DNA from: Dactylorhiza incarnata
Lineage: Eukaryota; Streptophyta; Magnoliopsida; Asparagales; Orchidaceae
Length of the DNA: 64,000 bases
Direction: 5' to 3'
NCBI GenBank assembly: GCA_033032865.1
Contig: JAWHQI010000202.1
Location: 2,914,001-2,978,000 of the forward strand
Under the pieces are notes generated by a model. It was not told the DNA's origin. It made no database searches and worked only from the letters and a program-made list of their open reading frames with translations. This document shows, piece by piece, positions 42,276 to 51,176 of this stretch (positions within the stretch are counted from its first letter, which is position 1; each line of letters begins with the position of its first letter). The translations under genes were made by a program, and so were the position numbers.

Positions 42276-42649
42276 TGTTGGATCTATAGGAGCCCTTAGA
42301 GGGGGGGGGGGGGGGGGGGGGGGGGTGAATAAGGGTTTTAAACACTTTAAACTTTAATAGAAAAACTTTTGATATTTTGTTCGAAGTAATGTTAAATCAA
42401 AAGTAAAGAGATAATGAAATTAGAAATGAAATCAATTTTATTTAACAAGAAAAGACATGATTATCATTTATAAAATTGATTACAAATCTGATTTCAATGA
42501 TGATAGAAATCAAAGCGAAGAATATGAAAAACCCTTTTTGTTTTCTATACCGACTCGTATCCCCACGAACCGGTTGGCTTTAGCCGGTCTCTCCCCATAT
42601 ACGGCCTCAAGCCGCTCTAGCTTTCCTATCCCCAGAAAGTCCTCGAGCA
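42276..42649 (-). repeat. Element L 5' LTR, outer part, with 25-base poly-G
   Basis: Matches 35813-36180 closely except for a run of 25 G (42301-42325), where the partner LTR has 6. The run lies in the poly-C integrase-signal position (minus strand). GAGCA at 42645-42649 is the left target duplication of G1. Confidence 0.9.
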
Positions 42650-44408
42650 TGTAACACCCTGCCAGTACAAATAATATAACAGTAGGTCCGACCGGGACCC
42701 CACGCTATACTAACCACACTATCTAGGCGTTAAAAGGAGATATACAGAAAAGAACTAACCCAGAGCATACTAAACATAAGCGGAAGCATAAAGATTTAAC
42801 ATTTTTTTAGAGTAGTCCACTATCACAGGAATGAAATAATAAAGAAGAGTTACGGCCTTAAGGCCTTATATTTACCAAATGTACTAAAGTCAAGCATACA
42901 ACGATGCGCAGGCCGGCAAAACATGAAAAGCAGAAAAGAGGCTGGCCTTCGAGGGCTAGCTCAGCAAAAGGCCACCGCCCGCTATTTCCCGCTAGGCTCA
43001 CCTGCTCCTGCATAAGAACATTCCACCAAGAGGTGGCAAATAAAGCAACGGTCAACACAGCTGAACAAATTATAACGACCCCACCCCTTTCTCGGGGTGG
43101 CGGAGCTTCTTCCCTGCAATCAAGTCGTACTAGCAACATGTAATAATATAAGGAAAGTGCAAAACTACACAAGGTGAGGTTTCAAGAACAATCAATCTTC
43201 TAGGTTGAGCATCAAAGAAAAGGGAACCTAGGCATGCACATGATGTTGGTTGGGTTCAGCCGAAGGTTCCCCACAACCGCCTAAGCAACCGCATGAGTCT
43301 ATCATAACATCAAATCATCAAAAACACTCCACCCTAAGGACATAGCCTTAGGTGGGGAAAAGAGCTTATGGGCGGTCTAGGTAAGACACCTTCCACGACC
43401 TCTCCCATGACCACAGGGCTTTCATGAGGTTTGGACCTCTCACCGATCAGCATGGAAACGAGTTTGGTTCATTTTTGCCCATGCTCTAACCGTCATGATC
43501 TATCGCACAACGCGGGTACGGCTTCACCTTGGCCCGCAAGGGTTTGGCACATCAAGCGCCCATAATTTTTTAAGCTACGCATCAAATCCTTTCTCACGGA
43601 CTTAGACTTCGCAAAATAACAACCAAGGAGGAGATCCAAGACCACTCCTCTTCAAATTTAGTGGCGAATGATTGCATTCAACCACCCAAGCAAGGGGCTT
43701 TCATTAGGCTCTCAAAAGGCACCTAAAACTCAAATCCCGCAACATAATAGAAGTTCCCACGGAGGCATCCTCCGGCACGCATTCTAGGCTTAACCTAAAT
43801 GCAGCGTCGCAATCCAAGCATCACCATTCGGGCTCACGGCCACGAATAGGCTTCACACAAAATGCCTAAATCCGCACGACTACCGGATTTCTAAGTGCAA
43901 TATGCCGGGGACGGACACAATCGACCCGGAGTTCCGAAGATCCAGGGGAAATCCTACACTTCACCCATTTGATGAAAGGGATTCCTCATGCAAGCATAGA
44001 AAAAGGAATGAGAGGACAAAAACACGTCCAATGACTGGGAGAAAGAATCGTTACCCTTGGAGCTTTCTTCTTCGCCATGGATCTGAGATTTCAATCGGAT
44101 AGAAAGTTTCAGAACGGCCTACACTTTCCAGATCTGAAAATGGCTCGCGAATCGGAGCTCCGAAGCTCCTTCAATGGCAGAAGAGAACTCCTTCTTCTTC
44201 CTTGCTGTCGCTGATTTCCACTCGGCTTCCGTCTTCCGCAGAGATATCGAGAAAAAGGTTTAGGCATAAAAGAGGGTATATATACACCTCTGCACCAACC
44301 CTAAATAAAGGCAGAAATAAATCTCAGCCTTTGGATTTAAAGCCCTGGAGCAGACGGCCATGATTAAGAAGTTACGGTTCTGAAATTATGCAAAATGAAG
44401 AATCCGTC

Positions 44409-44640
44409 TGCGTTCGACGAATGTCGAACGGCGTTCGACGAATTTTAGTAAAGTTGCGCTCGACAAATGGCAGCAAAACTGCGTTCGATGAATGTCGAAC
44501 GACGTTCGACGAATTGCTGAAATGCTGCGTTTGACGAATGTCGAACGACATTCGATGAATGTTGAACGGCGTTCGACGAATTTCAGTAAAGCCACGCTCG
44601 AAAAATGGCAGCAAAACTGCGTTCGACGAATTGCCACGAA
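44409..44640. promoter_or_regulatory. CGTTCGAC-N4-GTCGAACG dyads in G1 3' LTR
   Basis: A 20-bp dyad with half-sites CGTTCGAC and GTCGAACG around a GAAT spacer occurs at 44411-44430, about 44482-44501, 44528-44547 and 44549-44568 (later ones with single mismatches), plus isolated half-sites. The 5' LTR has the equivalent cluster at about 50709-50915. Confidence 0.8.
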
Positions 44641-44715
44641 AAGGAAAATTCTAATTACCCGAGAACTGGTCCTGCCTGCGCTTAAGTTTTCCCGAGAAGC
44701 TTAACTTCTACTATT

Positions 44716-44877
44716 GATTTCTCGAAAAATCAATCCTGATTTCTCGAGAAGTATTATTACTATTAAACTCTCGGGAAGTACAAATCCTTCTCAAGGATCT
44801 CTCGAGAAGTTACCTTACCTGCTTAATTGATTTCTCGAGAAATCAATCCTGACTTGTTGATTTCTCGAGAAATGCAT
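44716..44877. promoter_or_regulatory. TTTCTCGAGAAA box array in G1 3' LTR
   Basis: Six to seven copies of the palindrome TTTCTCGAGAAA or close variants (ctcgaaaaa, ctcgggaag, tctcgagaag) lie within 160 bp close to the U3 start of the LTR. The 5' LTR has the same array at about 50992-51155. Confidence 0.8.
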
Positions 44878-44899
44878 AACTGTAATTTGGGGTGTTACA

Positions 44900-44940
44900 A
44901 ATCTCCCCTGCTTTAAGGAATTTCGTCCCGAAATTCTAAC
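44900..44940 (-). promoter_or_regulatory. G1 polypurine tract and adjacent palindrome
   Basis: Minus-strand AGCAGGGGAGATT abuts the 3' LTR. Next to it GGAATTTCGTCCCGAAATTC is a palindrome. A near copy (GGAATTCGTCCCGAATTC) lies at about 48890-48907 at the opposite end of the internal region. Confidence 0.8.
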
Positions 44941-44990
44941 AGTGCATCTAAACAAAAGATACATAAATAACTTGTACCTTAACGGAACAA

Positions 44991-45539
44991 TTAGGGGAAA
45001 TCGTCTCGCATGGTTTGCTCCCGCTCCCAAGAAAGCTCCTCACGACCACAATTATTCCAACGGACCTTTACCATCAGAATGGATTTGTTCCGCAACTGCT
45101 TTACTTCCGTGTCTTCGATGCGAATGGGCTTGACTTTCGTTGTTAGCCCACCATCTACCGACACTTCGTTGACCGCAACTACAGAACTAGGATCTTTGAC
45201 AGCCTTCCGCAACACAGAGATGTGAAATACATCATGCAGCCCGCTCAGCTCCGAAGATAGAGCAAGCCGGTAGGCAGCTTCACCAATGCGCTCCAAGATC
45301 TCGAACGGTCCTAAGTACCTCGGACTTAGCTTTTTCAAGCGTCGGATCCTCGATACTCCTTTGAACGGTTTGATCTTCAGGTAAACCCAATCACCAACGA
45401 CGAACTTGACGTTCCGGTGTTTTGCATTGTAGTACTTTGCCTGCCTATCCTGGGCAATGAGCAACCGCTCTCGTATTGCCCGGATTGATGTATTTGCTTC
45501 ATCCACGTCCTTGCGTTTCAACAACTTCGTGTCGCCCAT
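44991..45539 (-). CDS. pol: G1 integrase C-terminus and chromodomain
   Basis: An open frame of 182 codons. It contains the GPY/F-type end of integrase ('FVVGDWVYLKI', 'KLSPRYLGPFEILERIG', 'HDVFHISVLR') and a terminal chromodomain-like module ('VKVRWNNCGREELSWEREQT'), as in Tekay elements. The chromodomain probably guides insertion to chromatin. It is out of frame with the integrase core upstream (a break between 45540 and 45637). Confidence 0.88.
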   Translation of the reverse strand: MGDTKLLKRKDVDEANTSIRAIRERLLIAQDRQAKYYNAKHRNVKFVVGDWVYLKIKPFKGVSRIRRLKKLSPRYLGPFEILERIGEAAYRLALSSELSGLHDVFHISVLRKAVKDPSSVVAVNEVSVDGGLTTKVKPIRIEDTEVKQLRNKSILMVKVRWNNCGREELSWEREQTMRDDFP

Positions 45540-46370
45540 TTCAGCTCAAGCCAACGGTGTACGACATTTTCTACCATAAAAGAGCCTCGAAAGGTGTCAT
45601 ATTTATACTAGCTTGGTAGCTGTTGTTGTAGGCAAACTCAATCATATAGAGATGATCTCCATCTCTTTCCGAAGTCCAGGGCGCACATCCTTAGCATGTC
45701 TTCCATCGTCCTATTGGTCCTTTCGGTATGTCCATCCGTTTGCGGGTGGAAGGCCGTGCTAAATTTTAGCTTGGTACCAAATAATTTATGAATCATCCTC
45801 CAATCGTTTGATGTGAACCGTCCATCACGATCACTCACGATGCTATGGGGAATCCTGTGAAAATGAACGATATTATCAACGTATAACTTTGCTTGTTTTT
45901 CCATAGAGTCATCCTTCCGGTTCGGAATAAAGTGCGAAACTTCCGTCAATCGATGTACGATCACCCAGATGGCGTCATTTCCATGTTGCAATTTCGGCAA
46001 CCCGTGCACGAAATCCATCGAAATATCATCGAACTTCCATTCCGGGATCGGTAAAGACTTTAGAAACCCACCAGGTCTTTGACATTCAACCTTCACCAAC
46101 GCGCAAGTGTGACACCTGGCCACGTAGAGTGCAATGTATTTCTTCATTCCTGGCCACCAGAAGAGTTTCTTCATATCCATGTACATTTTTGTGCTCCCAG
46201 GATGGATCGAGTACTTGGTATGATGAGCCTCGTACATCAATTCTGCCTGCAATGTACCAACTTTTGGGACGCACAATCTGCCATTCTTCCACATAAGATC
46301 ATCTTCGAAGGAGAAATCAACGTTTGACCCATCCATGGTCTCTGCTTTATAACGTTGTATGCTCCTCTTC
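45540..46370 (-). pseudogene. pol: G1 integrase core
   Basis: Readable from about 46370 to 45638 and, in a shifted frame, to 45540. Zinc-binding H/H/C/C ('EAHHTKYSIHPG', 'CHTCALVK') and the three catalytic acids (DDISMDFVHG, VSDRDGRF, HPQTDGHTERTN) are all present. The segment 'MIEFAYNNSYQAS' is in the shifted frame. The core looks conserved, but it lacks an upstream RNase H. Confidence 0.9.
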
Positions 46371-46793
46371 CGACTGAGAGTATACCAAAATGTCATCGAT
46401 GAAGACGATCACTAATTGATCCAAATACTCTCGGAATGTTCTATTCATTAAGTCCATGAATACCGACGGTGCATTAGACAGACCGAACGGCATAACCGTG
46501 AACTCATAATGCCCAAACCGGATACTGAACGCTGTCTTTGGAATATCACACTCCCTAATATGAAGCTGATAGTAGCCGGACCTTAAGTCAAGCTTAGAGT
46601 ATACTGTCGACACAACCAGCTGGTCGAAATAGTCATCGATTCTCGAAATCGGATAACGGTTCTTCTCGGTCAGCTTATTCAGCTCTCGATAATCAATACA
46701 TAGACGCAAGCTCCCGTCCTTCTTTTTCACAAAGAGGACTGGTGCACTCCAAGGCGTAGAACTTGGACGTACATAACCTTGCTCTAGTAGCTC
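46347..46793 (-). pseudogene. pol: G1 reverse transcriptase, truncated after the catalytic box
   Basis: '[20 protein letters not shown]', '[12 protein letters not shown]', '[12 protein letters not shown]' and the catalytic '[10 protein letters not shown]' are intact. A stop near 46794-46796 lies upstream. Immediately after 'VYSQSEEEH' the sequence jumps into the N-terminal part of integrase, so the RT thumb, connection and whole RNase H domain (roughly 400 residues in relatives) are missing. Confidence 0.9.
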
Positions 46794-47507
46794 TTACAAC
46801 TGAACCTTCAGCTCTGCCAATTCCTTTGGCGCTATTCGGTACGGTGAGCGTGCTATAGGCTTGGCACATGGTACCAGCTCAATACAGAAATCAATTTCTC
46901 GCTGAGGTGGAGCCCCAGGGAGTTCGTTAGGAAACACATCGGCATACTCCACTACAACTGGGACATCACTCAAACTGCGCTTTGGCTCTGAAGCCTTCAA
47001 CAAGGTGAAGAACAACTCTGCGCCTTTTCTCACCGCCTTAACCACCTGGAGAGCAGACATCAGCATCTTGCTCGCTCCTCGCATACCCGGGAACATGGTT
47101 TCATATTTGGTGTTATTTCTCAGAGTGATCTCCTTTGAATTGCAATTGATGCATGCTCGCTGCTCCGAGAGCCAGTCCATGCCGAAGATCACGTCAAATT
47201 TAGCTAGTGGTAATAACGATGCTTCCAAGTCGAAGTCTTGATTTCCAATCCGCACCTTCACACGACTCTTCCTATCTGCACCCATGCGAGATCCATTGGG
47301 TAACACTACTTACAATCTATCCTCTACTAAGGTAGATGGCACTCCGATTCGCACCACGAAGTCCTCAGACAGAAAAGAGTGCGATGCACCCGCATCAAAT
47401 ATACCTCTTGCCGGATAATTGAAAATTAGGACAAAACCTAATTGCACACGAATCAAACATAAAGTCGCACAACAGTATCAATCAAAAATAGCTGTAAAAG
47501 CTAACTT
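46794..47507 (-). pseudogene. pol: G1 protease and start of RT
   Basis: The protease active site reads 'FDAGASHSFL' (about 47370-47400, usual form DSGA), then a stop near 47308-47312. The open frame 46794-47306 holds 'DVIFGMDWLSEQ', typical of the gypsy protease C-terminal half, and the RT N-terminal linker ('EYADVFPNELPGAPPQREID'). Separated from gag by a stop. Confidence 0.85.
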
Positions 47508-48719
47508 CTAAACCATACCTGTGAAAACATTAGTTTGTCGTATGGCTTCTTGCTGGCCAAGCGAGTAGACTCTCGGCTGGGTCAGAATGTGCTGGGAAGC
47601 AGAAGACTCCGTAGCTTTGCCCTTTTCCGTATGACTCGTAGCACGAGCATAGTCCATCGCTCGGTTCTCTGTCCTCGGGGGACCACTGCGACACACACGT
47701 GCTTTGTGTCCCACCTTTCCGCAAGTGAAACATGTAATCGGACCACGTGCAATTGAGCGAGTTGGTTCCACAGACTTGAACTTCCTCTTGTTCCTCCTGA
47801 ACTCAGATTTGGATTGAGAGGTCGGCGCATGAAATTCAGGTTTCTTTTCCACGCCCTTTGCTTGCACCCTCTTCATGTCCAACTCCAGAGATCTGGCACT
47901 TTGCACCATCACATGGAAGCCAAACGTCATTGGGCCTGCAAGGAGCAGCCTCAACTCATCTCGAAGACCTTCATGAAACTTATTCGTCTTCATTTCCTCA
48001 TCTTCCACCAAAAACCCCGCATAGCGGCCCAACCTAGTGAACTCGAGCAAGTACTCGTCCACCGAGCTATCGCCTTGAGTTAAATTCAAGAACTGGTTCT
48101 GCAATGCAATGCGTTGGGCCGAGGGAATATATCTCTGAAGAAATGACTTTGAGAACTCCGCCAAAGAGATCTCGGTAATATCCTTACCTTCAAACTTATG
48201 CGCTTCATGTTCGGCCCACCAAAGCTCTGCTTCTCCGTTAAGGAGAAAGGTGGCTAAGGTGACCATCATAGCTTCTTTTGTTGCTGTTGCCTTTAGAGTT
48301 TTTCTAACTGTTGACAGCCAGTCCTCCGCCTCCGTTGGCGATCCAGTCCCCGAAAAGGTTGGAGGATGGAAACTTAGAAAGTGCTGAAGTTGTTGATCAC
48401 GCGCTCGCGCAATAACTACTCGCTCTACTCGACATTCCACCCTTGGCTCCACCGCAGGTTCCACTGCAGCCATTGGTACAGGGATCTCCACCCTCGGTTC
48501 CACTGCAGGTTCCACTGCGGCAGCTGCCACCGGGGCCACATCCGTAGTAGGCATAGCAGGCTGTGCAAGCCATTGAGGTTGAGTGTTGATCATCGCTAAG
48601 GCCGCTTCAGCGATTAACCTGATCATCTCGGCTGGAGGAGTGGTCGCTGGCACCTCAGCCGACGCACTACTTTCAGCGGTGTTAAGGGGTCGAGAATGCC
48701 CCGCAACACTCCTAGTCAC
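47508..48719 (-). CDS. gag: G1 gag
   Basis: An open frame of 403 codons starting at ATG 48719. The N-terminal part is Ala/Val/Pro/Glu-rich with the repeated block 'AAVEPAVEPRVE'. The retrotransposon gag domain follows ('EAEDWLSTVRKTLKAT', 'FLLNGEAELWWAEHEA', 'FSKSFLQRYIPSAQR', 'EYLLEFTRLGRYA'), then a CCHC zinc knuckle beginning CFTCGKVGHKARVC (about 47708-47749). Length and domain order match chromovirus Gag. It is the best preserved gypsy gene in the window. Confidence 0.93.
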   Translation of the reverse strand: MTRSVAGHSRPLNTAESSASAEVPATTPPAEMIRLIAEAALAMINTQPQWLAQPAMPTTDVAPVAAAAVEPAVEPRVEIPVPMAAVEPAVEPRVECRVERVVIARARDQQLQHFLSFHPPTFSGTGSPTEAEDWLSTVRKTLKATATKEAMMVTLATFLLNGEAELWWAEHEAHKFEGKDITEISLAEFSKSFLQRYIPSAQRIALQNQFLNLTQGDSSVDEYLLEFTRLGRYAGFLVEDEEMKTNKFHEGLRDELRLLLAGPMTFGFHVMVQSARSLELDMKRVQAKGVEKKPEFHAPTSQSKSEFRRNKRKFKSVEPTRSIARGPITCFTCGKVGHKARVCRSGPPRTENRAMDYARATSHTEKGKATESSASQHILTQPRVYSLGQQEAIRQTNVFTGMV

Positions 48720-48943
48720 CTATAATCGTGCAATACACAATTTAGTGACCGAAAACATAGCAAACAACAATCATGGAATGCTCAGGTTCCGCAAACAAGT
48801 ATGTTTTTCCATTCCTAAGTAGACAATCTTATTAGTTTTTTGTCGTTTTAGGTGAATGCACATCCCGTGCACACCACCCCTTAAAAGGAATTCGTCCCGA
48901 ATTCGCTAAACTACGGATCGACGCCCTAAGTACGATAATAAAT
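48720..48943 (-). other. G1 leader region
   Basis: Between the 5' LTR and gag. No clear Met-tRNA primer site is seen next to the LTR. The palindrome GGAATTCGTCCCGAATTC (about 48890-48907) preceded by 'cccttaaaa' mirrors the sequence beside the 3' LTR. Confidence 0.5.
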
Positions 48944-51176
48944 TGTAACACCCTGCCAGTACAAATAATATAATAGTAGGTCCGGTCGGGACCCCACGCT
49001 ATACGAACCACACTAGCTAGGCGTTAAAAGGAGATATACAGAAAGGAACTACCCCAGAGTATACTAAACATAAGCGGAAGCATAAAGATTTAACATTTCT
49101 TTTAGAGTAGTCCACTATCACAGGAATGAAACAATAAAGAAGAGTTACGGCCTTAAGGCCTTGCATTTACCAAATGTACTAAACTCAAGCATACAACGGC
49201 GCGCAGGCCGGCAAAACATGAAAAGCAGAAAAGAGGCTGGCCTTCGAGGGCCAGCTCAGCAAAAGGTCACCGCCCACGCTATTTCCCGCTAGGCTCACCT
49301 GCTCCTGCATAAGAACATTCCACCAAGAGGTGGCAAATAAAGCAACGGTCAGCACAGCTGACTAAATTATAATGACCCCACCCCTTTCTCGGGGTGGCAG
49401 AGCTTCTTCCCTGCAATCAAGCCGTACTAGCAACATGTAATAATATAAGGAAAGTGCAAAACTACACAAGGTGAGGTTTCAAGCACAATCAATCTTTTAG
49501 GTTGAGCATCAAAGAAAAAGGAACCTAGGCATGCACATGATGTTGGTTGGGTTCACCCGAAGGTTCCCCACAATCGCCTAAGCAACCGCATGAGGCTAAC
49601 ATAACATCAAATCATCACAAACACTCCACCCTAAGGACATAGCCTTAGGTGGGGAAAAGAGCTTTTGGCTGGTCTAGGTAAGACACCTTCCACGACCTCT
49701 CCCATGATCACACGACTTTCATGAGGTTTGGACCTCTCACCGATCGGCATGGAAACGGGTTTGGTTCAGCTTTGCCCGTGCTCTAACTATCGCGATCTAT
49801 CGCACGACGTGGGTACGGCTTCACCTCAGCCCGTAAGGGTCTGGCTCATCAAGCGCCCATAATTTTTTAAGCTACGCATCAAATCCTTTCTCACGGACTT
49901 AGACTTCGCAAAATAACAACCAAGGAGGAGATCCAAGACCACTCCTCTTCAAATTTAGTAGCGAAGGTTTGCATTCAACCACCCGAGCAAGGGGATTTCA
50001 TTAGGCTCTTAAAAGGCACCTAAAACTCAAATCCCGCAACATAATAGAAGTTCCCACGGAGGCATCCTCCAGCACGCATTCTAGGCTTAACCTAAATGCA
50101 GCGTCGCAATCCAAGCATTACCGATCCGGGCTCACGACCACGACTAGGCTTCACACAAAATGCCTAAATCCGCACGACTACCGAATTTCTAAGTGCAATA
50201 TGCAGGGGATGGACACAATTGACCCGGAGTTCCGAAGAACTAGGGGAAATCCTACACTTCACCCATTTGGTGAAAGGGATTCCTCATGCAAGCATAGAAA
50301 AAGGAATGAGAGGACAAAAACACGTCCAATGACCAAGAGAAAGAATCGTTACCCTTAGAGCTTTCTTCTTCGCCATGGATCTGAGATTTCAATCGGATAG
50401 AAAGTTTTGGAAAGGCCTACACTTTCCAGATCTGAAAACGGCTCGCGAATCGGAGCTCCGAAGCTCCTTCAATGGCAGAAGAGAACTCCTTCTTCTTCCG
50501 TGCTATCGCTGATTTCCACTCGGCTTCCGTCTTCCACAAAGATATCGAGAAAAAGGTTTAGGCGTAAAAGAGGCTATATATACACCTCTGCACCAACCCT
50601 AAATAAAGGCAGAAATAAATCTCAGCCTTTGGATTTAAAGCCCTGGAGCAGACGGCCACGATTAAGAAGTTACGGGTCTGAAATTCCGCAAAACGAAGAA
50701 TCTGCCTGCGTTCGACGAATGTCGAACGACGTTCGACGAATTTCAGTAAAGCTGCGCTCGACAAATGGCAGCAAAACTGCGTTCGACGAATGTCGAACGG
50801 CGTTCGACGAATTGCTGAAATGCTGCGTTCGACGAATTTCAGTAAAGCTGCGCTCGACAAATGGCAGCAAAACTGCGTTCGACGAATGTCGAACTGCGTT
50901 CGACGAATTGCCATGAAAAGGCAAATTCTAATTTCCCGAGAACTGGTCCTGCCTGCGCTTAAGTTTTCCCGAGAAGCTTAACTTCTACTATTGATTTCTC
51001 GAAAAATCAATCCTGATTTCTCGAGAAGTATTATTACTATTAAACTCTCGGGAAGTACAAATCCTGCTCAAGGATCTCTCCAGAAGTTACCTTACCTGCT
51101 CAATTAATTTCTCGAGAAATCAATCCTGACTTGTTGATTTCTCGAGAAATGCATAACTGTAATTTGAGGTGTTACA
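48944..51176 (-). repeat. G1 5' LTR (2233 bp)
   Basis: Homologous to 42650-44899, with the TTCGACGAA dyads at about 50709-50915 and TTTCTCGAGAAA boxes at about 50992-51155. Followed by GAGCA. The 169-residue and minus-strand frames at 50407-50924 are repeat artefacts. Confidence 0.93.

Larger units (their letters stand above)
42650..44899 (-). repeat. G1 3' LTR (2250 bp)
   Basis: Left LTR, with TTCGACGAA dyads at about 44409-44640 and TTTCTCGAGAAA-type boxes at about 44716-44875. Open frames over the dyads (for example 44372-44614 minus) translate repeats as FVERRS..IRRTQ and are not genes. Confidence 0.93.
42650..51176 (-). mobile_element. Gypsy G1, Tekay-like chromovirus, internally deleted
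   Basis: LTRs TGTAACACCC...GTGTTACA lie at 42650-44899 and 48944-51176, with a perfect target duplication GAGCA (42645-42649, 51177-51181). Minus-strand order from right to left: gag, protease, RT, (RNase H missing), integrase, chromodomain. The integrase-before-chromodomain arrangement and chromodomain sequence fit the Tekay/Del chromoviruses. I do not see a recognisable Met-tRNA primer site beside the right LTR. The LTRs differ by several percent by eye. Confidence 0.93.

Noticed and set aside
44372..44704. FVERRS/IRRTQ repeat proteins in G1 LTRs (also 50407-50981)
   Set aside because: Translations of the TTCGACGAA dyads; both LTRs show them, and three frames are open at once.
44716..44877. 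Heat-shock elements (as in ONSEN-type copia)
   Set aside because: TTTCTCGAGAAA has four bases between TTC and GAA, where the consensus needs two, so it does not match a standard heat-shock element.
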